Assembly: GCA_964019695.1 (NCBI GenBank)
Contig: OZ026520.1
Coordinates: 23,140,130 to 23,204,129 of the forward strand
DNA from: Loripinus fragilis
Lineage: Eukaryota; Mollusca; Bivalvia; Lucinida; Lucinidae
DNA length: 64,000 nucleotides
Direction: 5' to 3'
Positions 10,449 to 23,100 of the stretch are shown here, piece by piece. Every line of letters begins with the position of its first letter. Positions within the stretch are counted from its first letter, which is position 1. A model generated the notes under the pieces. The model was not told the DNA's origin. It did no database searches and worked only from the letters and a program-made list of their open reading frames with translations. A program made the translations under genes and the position numbers.

Positions 10449-11166
10449 ATGGGTATAAACGATTTGCAAGAATTTATTGAAACGCACTGTTCAAGTGCTT
10501 GTTTGTCAGTTGACCTGCTAAAGATATCAAGGAGTTTTGTGCCCAAAAGGCGTGGCAGATATCCTGGCAATGGACGATTTTGTCTTATCGTTGATGCAGA
10601 AAGCTGTTTAGACAGACTTTATGGAGGGTTCTTCTCTGACTGGGTTTGTGGTGGGCAGTGGAATAGAATGCTTCAGTTCTTGACCAATCTGCTGCAGGCA
10701 TGTCAGACTGCAAACATGGACTTGGTCGTTTTCTTCAATGGTGCCTTGGAAAGCCAAAATATGGATTCATGGTATGCAAGTCAAGTTGGACAGAAGAAAA
10801 AAGTCAACATGGTTCTCCGTCATATAAACAATAAAGGCACACCTCCCCCAAAAGTGTGGTGGAATCCTCCAGTCTTTTTAGTTGGTGCCCTCAAGATGGC
10901 CTTGAGACATCTTGGTATTCCTATTGCGTGTTCCATGGATGATCATCATCAAGAAGTGATTGGATATTGCCGTGAGCATGGATTACAAGGGATCCTTGGA
11001 CAAAGCTCTCTTTATGCCATATTTGACCCACCACGTTATTTTTCTTCACAAAACCTGAAACTGACCTACAAAGGTTCCCTAGAAACCAAAGAATATGTGA
11101 TGGATGAAATAGCAAAATGTCTAGACTTAAACCCAAACAGATTCTGCTTATTTGCAGCACTTTTAG
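10449..11166 (+). CDS. FAM120A: FAM120A-like exon 1 (residues 1-240, XPG/PIN-like domain)
   Basis: Begins MGINDLQEFIETHC, which parallels the family N-terminus (MGVQGFQDYIEKHC in human). It holds nearly the whole nuclease-fold domain: the LIVDAES acidic motif (Asp49), FFNGALE (95-101), NKGTPPPKVWW (128-138), DDHHQEVIGY (164-173) and LDLNPNRF (about 225-232). The open frame runs on to 11201 into intron 1, but homology stops at ALLG. The donor gtgtgt at 11167 gives phase 1. At the position where vertebrate members carry a Asp-Ser-Asp motif, this protein reads GQSSLYAI, so that acidic pair is absent and nuclease activity is unlikely (inference). Confidence 0.93.
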
Positions 11167-14100
11167 GTGTGTATTACAGAGCTCCAGATAAGTGTCAGTA
11201 ACCCATATTCGATTTTTGAGGAAAAGAGCATAGAAAATAAATATTTTTGTAATGCGGCATAGCTATTCAGGGCCGTCGTCGCGTATTAAAAAGTGGTCCG
11301 GCGGAGGAAATCATGAGTGCCCATGGCACGAGAGGGGGGGGGGAGCACGAGAGGAGGACTCCCTCTCTCGTTAGGGGGTCTTCCCCGCGAAAATTTTGAA
11401 TTTTTAGCGCTTCTATGTGCGTTTTTAATGGGTTTTTATTCGTTTGAGACCAGATTTCAGTCTAGATTTTTAGGCTAAAAAAAATATTTCTTGGCGCGTG
11501 AGAAAACCGAATGCTAAACAAAATCGTTTTCAGATAGTCACGATTTTTTTTTTACTTTTTTCTTCAGCATATTTCTTAGACATTATGTCACCTATGTTCC
11601 CGCAGGTTTTGGCAAAGTACTTTTAGCACTGATCCTTGGTTGTCATGGGCGGATCCAGAGGGGGGGCAGGGGGTCCGGACCCCCCTGAAAAATCACAAAA
11701 AATAGGGTTTCTAAGCAATGCTGGTCCAGATCTCCTGAAAAATCACAAAGCTACCAAGCCAGCATTCAATGTTGGGCCATTATCGGCATGCCAGCCTCAG
11801 ACATAACTTTCTGGATCCGCGCGTGGTTGTACTTCAAAGAGTTGTATTTTCGAAAAGATATACATAAGCGTCTTTTCAATTAGTACACCCGTTACTTTAA
11901 GGATGCAGAAGGCTTCATCTAGATTTTTCTTGCACATCTTTCCTTGATGAGTTCCCTTGTCGATAGGTATAACGTGAGCTCTTTGGCTTCATCGTAATGA
12001 AGCCAGGGCCTACTGTCGAACTACGACGGCTAGACCCTTCTCTGTTCATGCTTCTTAAAGTCGAATGAAAGTTGGGGGAACCGAAAAGTCTTGGGCTAAA
12101 TTGGAAAAGGCAGAACTTGTATATCCGCAACGGAATGAATTGTAACAACACATACATGCCCACGATGCTCGTAAAGTTTAAACATACTTAGTCGGTCGAC
12201 ATGTTATTTAGAAGAAAACAAATGTCAATTTGAGGGAAATGAAACTGGCGCATTGAAATTATCTGGGCCTCAATGCGAGAAGACCTCTCTTCGGGGTTTA
12301 CGACCATGCAAGACTCAAACCAACCTGCTCAGTTACAGAGAGTACATGTAGCTAGAAAGCTGAAATTTTGCGTGTAGCAAGTTTATCAATTATACTTTCA
12401 AGAGGGCGAACAAGAAAGGCACTGATCAGACTGCGCGGATGTGTAAGCTGGTCTGCGCCTTTAATCTTCGAATGCAACTGCGTCAGGTTTTCTCTGGACA
12501 CGGCCCATAAGTATGATAACTGTCATTATAATAATTGCATTGTTTATCAATGTATTCACACCTTGGCTAGGTCGGTCTATGGATGACACGCGCAACGAGC
12601 GTTATTGATGATTGCAACAATAAATTGAAAACCAGAGGTAAGCACAAAGAAAAAAGAGCCAAAATGAGAAAAAAGGGACACGGCGGAAAGTAAACTCGTC
12701 CAAAGAAGTGGTCCGGCGCTCGCCGTCCTGCCGGACCGGCGACGACGGCCTTGCTATTTGCTTAAACATGCTCTGAAGGGCTCATGGAATTACGGACAAC
12801 TTGGCCCAAAACCAACTCAACCCATGCCAACTCGGCCCACATAAAACTCGGCCCTTGCCAACTCGGCCCAAGTTTACAAGACAACTCGGCCCAAATTCAT
12901 AAGACAACTCATATATTTTCTTGAAGTACATACGAGTTGCATGCCCATGTATGATGCAATAAGAATGTCTGTGCATTAGCATACATGTGTAAGCAGCGGC
13001 GGATCCAGTTTGGGTTCAGAGGGTTAGAACCCCCTCCATACACCCCATTTTTAGATATCCTATGAAAATGAAATAATTTGGTCTCGATGGGGCCAAATTA
13101 TTTCATTTTCATGGGAATTTTAGATATAATGACAAGTGCATGTATGCCTCGACATTCACCCGATGTTTCTGACATTATCTCTGTACATGATTATGCCGTT
13201 TCTATTAATCTGTATGTATTTTAGTTTGCCGTCTATACATGTACATGTATGTCTATCCGTCTGCCTGTGCATGAACATTCATGTGTCTGTCTGTTGTCTG
13301 TACATGTGCGTGCGTGCGTATACGTACGTAGGTATGTATTGGTCCCATGTGCGGATCCTGTAAGCTGGCCGTCGGGCCTGGACCCCCTTCCACTGACAAA
13401 AATCCTGGATCCGGGCATGGGTCCGTCCATCCATCCTTCCATCCATTGAAAATTGTAAAGTGATCAATTAAGGAGATTAGCGTGTTTGGACGAAGTGTCA
13501 ATTGATACACACCTTTAATCATCTTAATATTATTGGCGTAATTATGTTGATCACTGGCAACAGCCTTAATGAATCGCAAATATGTGAAAATCAGTGTCTT
13601 TAACCAGTGCATAACTTTGTCGAATGACGGCATTTTTGTTCTTACAGGGGCCTTCAAAATTTCATTAAATTCTTCCAGAGACCAGAGACTATAGCTCTTT
13701 TTCCTCACTTATCTCTGACACTCGTTTACACATAATGTCTGAAATGTTGGTACTTATCCCATCGACGAGCAGAGAATGATCAGACGAGCCTGCACATACG
13801 TGCAGTCTCGTCAGAGCCGTCGCTGCTATCAAACATAGAGTATGAAACTATGGATTTATGCTTCTAGCCTCGCACCTCGCACCATTTTTCACATTTATAT
13901 ATGTAATTTGGCAAACAGTGAAGACCCAGAAGAAATGTCGCATGATGCCTCATTTCATGAGGGTCCGCACTGCTTGCTACTGCTCAGTAGTACCAAGACG
14001 GTCTTTTGAGAAAAAAAAAGGAATTAGTATGCTCAGACCAATTAGGTTGCGAATTTAAGCGTATGCTCATTTGAACTGTGCGGTGTATTTTTTTCTTTCT

Positions 14101-17100
14101 TTAGAGTCTGCAACATCCCCTCACGAGGATTACGTGCAGGTTGATTTCGCCTTATTCACGGTACTAAGTTTTAAAAAAATAAGGTAGATGATAGTTGTTA
14201 AAACTATATAGTTGTTATTGACTATAAAAGCGTGGCTTCTTACGAGATATGGCAATTTGTGACTTGTCGTTTGTGTCTGCGCTGTTAACCATGATAAAAT
14301 TCAATATGCACAAACGGGTAAGGATACTTGATTCTTGGGGCGAATCTTGCAGTTAATAAATGATAAAACACACATACTTCAATCCCTCTAAAATGTGGGA
14401 CGAGTTGTCTTTTATAAAACTTAAATTGGGCCGAGTTGGTATGGGCCGAGTTTTGCATCTTGGGCCGAGTTGGCATGGGCCGATTTTTATGTGGGCCGAG
14501 TTGGCATGGGCCGAGTTGTCCTGCACCCGCCTTAGCTTATGCCTTTTGGAGGAACATTGTTAGAAATGATTATATTTTCAAAGTCATGTCTACAGTCTGC
14601 TGTCAAGCAGCTCAGCAGCATTTTTTATGCCCCCAACTTAAAACAAAAAGGAAAGGGCATATTGCTTTGGGCTTGTCTGTTCGTCTGTTCAAAAAAGTTT
14701 AGTTAGTGTTTGAAATTTGATAAATGGAAAATTGTCTGAAATTAATATCTTTGTGGAGTTATGCCCCCTTTTAATGGGTCAGAATGAAATTTTGTAAATA
14801 AGATATCTTAAAAACTTCTACAGCTTGTAGCTTCAAACCTAATCAGCTGATAGAGGATAATGAGTAGATTACCTGGTGAAAATTAAAAAAAAAAAAAACA
14901 TGGCCCTTGGCGAATTTGGACATTGAAAACTTGTATTAAAGATATCTCGAAAACTATTATAGCTAGCAGCTTCAAACATGGTCAGCTGATTAAAGATGAT
15001 GAGTAGATTACATGAACATTTAAAATCCATCTTTTTTGAGTTATTGCCCTTTGCAAATTTGGGCATTGAAAACTTGTAATAAGATATCTCAAAAACTTTC
15101 AAGGTAGCAGCTAAAAGCTTGGTCAGCTGATAGAATCTGAGTAAATTACCTGGATAATTTTTTAATATTTGTTTTGCCTTTTGCAAATTTGGCCATTGAA
15201 AACTTGTAATCGGGATATCTTGAAAATAATAACGGCTTAGTAGGAGCTTCAAATTTGGTCAGCTGATAGAAGATGATGAGTAGTGTTGCAAGAAGCTTCA
15301 AACTGAAGATGACCCTTGTCTTAAAAAGGAGTACCATCCTTATGAACAAGCAAATGGTTGGGGGGCATAGTGTTTCATAAACATCATTTATAGTTACTAC
15401 TTGTGTGTAGCTATTGGTGGAAAGCCAGCCTCAAAATGCTGAATTAGGGAGATCATACTAGCTTTTATGAGCAGTGATTTTATCTGGCCATTTTTACCAC
15501 CTTATATGGGAGTTATTCCCAATCCAAAAATGGCCTTTATTTTCCCAATTTCATATATTTTAGTACTTATTTTCCCACTTTTTATGATATATTTTCCAAA
15601 ATGTGAAGGAAAAGGTAGCTTGCCAAAGTCCCAAATAAAATCACTGCTGATTTACTATAGTCCGTCTAAGGACAATTGGCCATTTAAACAAGAAATATTG
15701 ATGGTTTAGAAGCATACTCCAAGTTTTAAAATTGGAGTTTCGAACGTTCAGGATTTTGAATTTTTTTAACTTTCACCCATGAGTTACTCGAACAGGTAAA
15801 GTTGCAGGTAAACCTGCTCCTCAGTGGCTTTTGTTTTCTTTCTATGTCAATTTAATAACTAGGTTGGATTAGGCAAGATAATTAACTAGAAATAAGTTAA
15901 AAGTATGTCAAACACAAAATTTTAGCATTATTAACTCAAGAACCAGGTCCAGATTAAAATTACTCAAAACAGGAAAATTATGTGCAAACAACATAGTCAA
16001 GATCAGTCTGCGTTAAATGGGGTAAGAAAAAGCAATTCAAATATGGAAAAAGAAAAAACAATATGAATGACCGTAGACTAGTGCAGTACCGGTAAATATT
16101 AAAAGCAAACAGTAACTACACAGTCTAGATTTTTTTATCCTGAGCCATTTTTGGATCCGAGAGTCGGTTTCAGGGAGCTGTCTAGCCTCGCTTTAGAGGC
16201 GGCTCCCTTAGCTGATTTGGGGAGCCTGAAGCCTTTTTTTAGATGCTTCCCATTCAGGGAATTTCCTAGGCCATTTTTTTTGGGAGAGTGGGGGGGGGGG
16301 ATACAGACCCCAATACAGACCGCTTCCAAATTCAAAAATAAGCTAAGTTTTCCCAAAATGATGATTAGGATTTCTTGCAGTAATGCGAATTGAAGCTGGA
16401 AATATCAGACTGAGACATCGTTAGGACTGTTCGTTTATTTTCAGGGAATCACATTTTGACAGAAGAAGACCTGTATGAATTCTTTAAGGAGTTGATTGCA
16501 AAAGCATCACAAGAGTCAGGGAAGACTGTTAAGGTGTGTAATAACTCTTATAAAACACAGCTCGTTGAATAAATATATGTCGGTCAAAGTTTGTATTGCT
16601 ATAAGAATAAGATACCAGACTAGTGGCTAGTCTATACAATGCAGACCAGTATAGCATGGAGATCGTTTAAATTTGTTGCAATATAGCTCCTGTTTTCTCC
16701 CACCGGGAGGGAGTGTAGTGGAGAGTGCTTGACTTGAGACCGAGGGGCTGCGGGTTCGAGCCTCATCGGCGTTACTGCCTTGTGGTCCTTGAGCAAGACA
16801 CATTTATCCTAGCTTAGTACTGGTTCAACCCAGGAAGACCTGTCCCTTTTTAGCTGAAAGATTGTTGATGGGACGTAAAGAATCAAACAAACAAACAAAC
16901 ATCCTGTTAATTTGTCAACATAATTAATTGAAACTTTCCATTTAAAGTCTTAATGAAACTGCTGATGTATCAAAGTTCATAGCTGGACTTTGGGATGAGC
17001 TATGCTTCCTATACCTTTATAAACCGTCAGTCTTGGGCGAGCAACCCAGGGCCCGAGTGCCCTCTTGTTTTTCATAGTCATCATGTGTCAGAACTAGATC

Positions 17101-20100
17101 ATTTTCATTTTTCAGCCAAATCCTGAGAATGTGATCCGGGGTGTTGTAGATTATGTACGCAGTTTACCAGATATCAGTAATCTTGAAAGTGTTGGAGAAC
17201 CCATATTCAAGTAAGTAAAACAAGGTGCTCTCACAGGTTTAGATAAACAAAAATTTTCAGCGTTAAGATGTAAATATATTCTTACCCATCAGTTTTAACA
17301 TATGTTTTGGGTGCTCAAAAGAACCGTCTCATTGAGACAGTCTTTTGAGTACCTACAACATAAGTTTTGCTTGAGACATAATTAACTAAAGTCCTGTGCT
17401 TTATAGACCAAGTTTGGCTCTATTCCCAGTAAGGGCTTCCACATTTACAAAATTTTGTAAACGCTTACACTAATTCTAGAAATCGCTACGATTCCGTTTT
17501 ACATGCGATTACCATACTGAATTTTTTTCATTATCACAGATCGGTAGAAGTGCCAATATATTTCTTAAAAAAGAACTCTTTGAAAAATGTACCTAAGTGC
17601 AAACATCCAAAATTGTTTGAATAAGTGTTGTGATAGAAATCATTTTAAGTAATTGCAACCGACTGCAATATGCGCAGGCTCATTGATTACCGACATTTCC
17701 TTAGTGACAGTGTCTTCCCTTATAAACAGTTGCAAATGTGAAATAAGTTGACATGCGCGAGACATAACTGCCAATCGTCGTGTAGGCCAGAATGAAATTA
17801 ACATCAATACACACGCCGACGGGAAGTAACAAAAACAACAACATAGTGTGAAGCCATGTGCTTTCACATGAGTGGCCACCAAATATTAATATGTGCATTT
17901 CACATATCTGATGAAAATGCATGAATATTGCTCCAAGGGCAGTGAGATTATTCAGGATATTTTTATCACAGCGAGACATTGGTCACTGTGTCCGCTGAGC
18001 ATGTCCCCCGTAATTCTGATTTCAATAATTGATTATTAGAAGCTTTATCAAATACTTCTGAATCTGGAAAATAACATTATTTTTCATTAGAAGATACAAT
18101 TTATAAACCATGAAGCTCGTCACTAGGGCTGCTACGTTTACGAAATTTGGTAAACGTTTACAGGAGTTCCAGAAACAGAAACCCTTCCGTTTACACGTAA
18201 CTTCCAGATTGATTTTCTCATTATGCAGCTCCGTAAAATCGCCAATATTTTCCCTAATATAAACTTTGAAAAATATACCTTGTGCGAATATTCAAAAATT
18301 GTTTCTGGTTGGGTGTTGTGATAGAACTCATTTCAAGTAATTGGAAAGTGATTGCATCATGGGCAGACTCGTACATTACGGACATTTTCTTCGGTTGCAA
18401 GCATGTAATTTTAAAATGATAGACACACTCAACACATAACTGCGAATTGTCATGTACGCACTAATGCCGACAGGTCAATTTTGTAAACATTAATTGCAGA
18501 AACGTGAAACGGTGCTCTTTACACGTGTAAACGTGGCAGCCCTACTCGTCACATAAAGTTAGTTTAAACGGTAGGCCATTTTTGTTAACGTTTATTGCAT
18601 AAACACAAAATGTTGCCATTCAAAGGTGGAGGCCCTATTCCCAATTGGTGATTTTTTAGATAAATACTGCATTTAACAGATATTTACCTGTGGAAGATTT
18701 CCTAAACCTTACCCTAAAAATGGCATTATTTTCCTCCATGATGCACACAAGCATTTCCTAAGGCCACCCAGCATAGGTCCAGATAAGGAAATTTTCTGAG
18801 AGTAAAATTGTAATTATTTTCTTTCCCATCAATTTAAACATGTGTTTTGGGTGATCAAAAGAACCGTCTCATTGAGAAGGTTCTTTTGAGTATCCACAAC
18901 ATATGTTTGGTTGAGAAATAATAAAAAAAATGATTTCCATGTACACAGTCTTATCTGGAAGCTTTCTTGGAAATCTAATGAGCAACATGGGCTCTGTTTC
19001 ACTTAACTCATAAGAGATTGTTTCACTAAACTTCGTAAGAGATTCATAAATTTATGAACCATTCCAGTTTCTTCTTGTTAAAGCTTAGGCCAAAAAAAAA
19101 ATGTGTTTACTATTTGATGAAAATTTGAAACAGGGTAGGTAGGTCGATTTTTTTTTAATTTTTTTTTTTAAATTTGAAATAGGGTAGGTAGGTCAGGTAA
19201 ATTTTTTTTTTTTTTTCTGGTTTTTTTTTTTACTATTTATGTACCAAGGTTTGTAAAGAAAAAAAAGTGACTGCAAATTACTTGGTTTGTTTTGTTTTAT
19301 ATGATCCAAGCTAGGACCAAAGAATATTGAGATGAGAAAAGACTGGAATTTATAAAACCAGAAAACATTCTCAAACTGAAAATCAAACTGATTGGCTGGT
19401 TCATTTATGACAAAGTCCTAAGGCAAAGCATAGATTTTCCCCTACATTACCTTCGACACTGAACATAAAGAACATACCTGGCACTCTTGTAAATAATAAA
19501 GGGCGAGTCAATGTAGTCATTTAACTTTCTATCTTCCGATAGTTCTAAAAACTATTTACAACGTCAAGCAACAGAAGAGGGAAATAAACCCAAAGAAGAA
19601 AGAAGCCATCGCATGGATGGTTGTCATTAAATATCTCAAGTCATCTGGTGATGTCTTGTTGCTTCAAACAAGCTTTTCTGATCTTGGTGAAACGAAAAGT
19701 GACGGGAACGTCGCCATCTTGGATTGACAAAATCCGAAGGTATCCGTAAAAGGTTTGACTACATACCGAATAGAATAGAATCAGAGAAAATTTGAATAAC
19801 AGTACTAAAATCCGGGACCACTCGAGCAGGGTCGGACAGCAGTCTCGATTTTTTTTTATTTTTGGAGAAAAAATGGTAAAAAATGGCAAAATTTTTTAAC
19901 TTTCTATCTGCCGACCCGGCAGCTATAAAACAGGGTCGGTCGGCAAACCGTAAACACACCTATTTTTTTTTTTGGCCTTATCAAATTGGTTTATTTTGAA
20001 AAGGGCAGGGAATGATTTTGTGTAGCTAGTAATTATCTGCCAAAAAAACAGACATGTATTATATACAAAGAAACAGGGCCCTGGATATGGCTAAGAATGA

Positions 20101-23100
20101 TGTTTGACATTCACATTAAAATGTAGTTTGTGTTTTCCAGAAACTCCAAAGGGAACAAACAAGAGCTAGCATCCAAATTACGCCAAAGTGTACAATACTA
20201 CAATAATGGAACTCAAGATGGCTTCTTGAAATACAGGCCAAGAATGGGTAAGGGTTGATTTGGACATTTTGTGCTCACATTGAATGTACAAACACCATAA
20301 ATTCTGAAGTAGAAATGATGCATCGTCAGACACTTCACATATTAAACAGAAAAAACCTGTTAAGATGCTAATCTATGTAATTTCCCTCTATTTTTAAATG
20401 CAAAAACAAGCTTTCTAGATAACAGTGCATAATTAATTTTTATGCCCTCAAATTTAAGGGGGCATGTGCGTCCGCGCGTCTGTTCCAAAAAAATTAAGTT
20501 AAGAGTTTTGAATTTTTTTAAATGGATTCCTCATCAAAAAATAGCCGACCTGTATTTTTTTTTAGTTTGAACTATCTTCCTCTGTGGAGTTATGCCCCTT
20601 TTAAATGGTCAGAATGAAATTTTGTAATCAGGATATCTAAAAAACTATTATCTAGGGAGGAGCTTGAAACTTGGTCAGCTGATAGAGGATAATGAGAAGA
20701 TTATCTGGTGAAACTTTAAAAAAAATTTATCAATGGCGAAATTTGTTGGCTGTGCTACAAATTATCGAAAGATGGATGGAGTTGGACATTTTATCTTCAA
20801 AACCTTACCCCAGTGTTATTCTAGTTTGTTAGGTATCTAATTAAAGACAGTGCATTGAATGAATTGTGTGGTAAGACGCTAGGTATACTTAGCTTCTGGT
20901 CTGCCGCAAAGAAAAGGTAGTATGATATCTTATGGGGAAAAAATGTTTTTGAAAGAGTCTCAGACATTTTGATGGTGACAATCAGAAGAATGCGATTTTA
21001 GCACATTTGATCGACTGCCATGATCCAGGCAGAATGGTTGGCATGGAACCAAATATACACAGTGGTTCTTCACAATAAATTAATACTGAACAGTATTCAT
21101 CAATACATGCCTACCAATCAATCAAATGCTCAACATCTGGTTGAATATGAAAAACAACTGCTCTATAAAGAAAAGAAAGAATCGCGAAATGTCATGCAAT
21201 AGCCTGTTGATTCCTATGTTTGTGGTATAAATACGAGCTCAGAAAGTATTCTCATTAGGTCATATTTACTTTTTGCGCAATAAACATGTTCCTTTCTCTA
21301 ATTCTGGTACACCTATTTTTATCGCCGAAAGTAAATCTGACAAAACCAGAGAACTTTTTGACCTCAAATTTATACCACAAACATAGGAATGCATAGGCTG
21401 TTGCATGACATTCCCCGATTTTTTATTCTCTTCCTGGAGCAATTGTTTTTAATTTTCAACCAGATGTTGAACATTGGATCATTTGGTAGGCGTGGTATAG
21501 CAAAAAGTAGATACAATTAACTCTTGACTTGTTTAACATGTTGTGTGCATTATCTTGGAATGGCTGTTTTTATAAATTTTGTTTATTTTGACCAATGAAC
21601 CATGTTTCTTTTTTCAGTGCCAGGCAGCTACTATCCTGGTCAGCAGGTGTCACAAGCCAAACAGGTATATTTGAAATACTCTTGCTATCTGTTTTGAGTT
21701 GGACAGCGCAAGTTGGACAAATTTGTTCAAATTTGGCCAATGTCAAAAATGATGAAAAGATATTTTGAAGAGATTTGTTGGTCACAATCAAAGAAATTGC
21801 TATTAAAATTCCCTGCAAAATTAGAACTGCCAATATTAAAGGTCAGGTATGAATGCTCTGGTTGAGAAACAAGAGTTTTGTGATCTCAAAAGAATGAGAC
21901 AGTTCTTTAAAACACCCAAAACATGTGTTCTGGTTGAGAGAAAGTAAAATAATTACGCATGGTTGTCTGGTTGGGACAAAAAAGCGAGGCAATATTTCGT
22001 CAGTAAAAGCAGATTGTTAATTTACATATAACCCTTATTTTGGTTGCTGTTTTATGCCATTTTTTATTTTCTTCATCAGGGAGCGCAGTGGCTCAGTGGA
22101 AGAGTGCTTGACCTGAGACCGAGGGGCCGCGGGTTCAAGCCTCACCGGTGTCACTGTGTTGTGGTCCTTGAGCAAGACACATTTATCTTAGCTTAGTACT
22201 GGTTCAACCCAGGAAGACCTGACCCTGTTTAACTGAAAGATTGTTGATGGGACGTAAAGAATCAAATCAAACAAACAAATTTTCTTCATTCTTAGACCTG
22301 TCAAGCATATAGATAATCAGGTTAATCTCCAAGCAGCTCATTTTCTTTAATGCTTAGACATATGTTCCAATTACCAAGAATTCCTGCGGTCCCTGGCACT
22401 TTGAATAATCAAGGTTTGAATGTATGATTAATTTGGATTTAATGGATAACCGGTTTGGGCTTCAAAATTATTTGATATATTTGTCCCTGAATATTGTTTT
22501 TATCATAGCTTACAATACATACATTTAGTGGCATCTTATCTGGGTCTGCACTATCGGCCACCCATAGACAAATGGTTTAACCTTACTAGCGATGAATTTT
22601 GTCATCTGCTGATAACCTTTGTAAACAGTTTGGACCCAGATCAGGCCCGACAAAAGGTCAGTCCGGATCTGGATCTAAACTGTTTTACACTGATTATGTT
22701 CCTGAAAGAACTTTTTGAAAAACTTAATTTTGAAAACAGTCAGCAGATGACAACAGAAGCATGAAAATCTACCCAGCATGCAAAGAGTTGTTTTGTAGAA
22801 TTAATCCATGTACTATTTCAGGAGACCTCTGGTTATGCAAGTGAGATGGGTGCACAAGGTAGGATCAATTTGATTATTCAAAAATATTCACTTGTCATCA
22901 GATGCTGCAGGCCCCCTAGTGGAACCTTTAAAACCTTTAGAAACCTTTAATTTGGTTGCAATCCTTTAAAACGTTTAATTTGGCTGAAAAACCTTTAATA
23001 ACCTTTATTTTGATTAATAAACCTTTAAATTTTGCAAGATCAGTTTGAACATAAGAAATAGACCATACGTATGTTGACAAGTAATCACCGTGACATCTTG

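Larger units (their letters stand above)
11271..12750. mobile_element. Candidate 1.5-kb element in intron 1
   Basis: Inverted termini ggccgtcgtcgc (11271-11282) and gcgacgacggcc (12739-12750), with gctatt just outside both ends (11262-11267, 12753-12758). Near both ends lies aagtggtccggcg. Contains a G-rich stretch at 11320-11395, the 11644-11825 repeat, and MITE-F copy 12268-12500. No transposase ORF. Confidence 0.6.

Noticed and set aside
11167..11201. Extension of exon 1 reading frame to a stop at 11201
   Set aside because: Family homology breaks exactly at the gtgtgt donor and resumes in frame at 16445. Read-through would be intron retention.
13136..13708. Overlapping frames on both strands around the tgcg/tacg stretch
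   Set aside because: Low-complexity sequence within the fold-back element; no conserved motif.
22100..22145. tRNA gene (A and B boxes present)
   Set aside because: The boxes belong to SINE-B: no cloverleaf closes, and the sequence continues into the SINE body and caaa tail.
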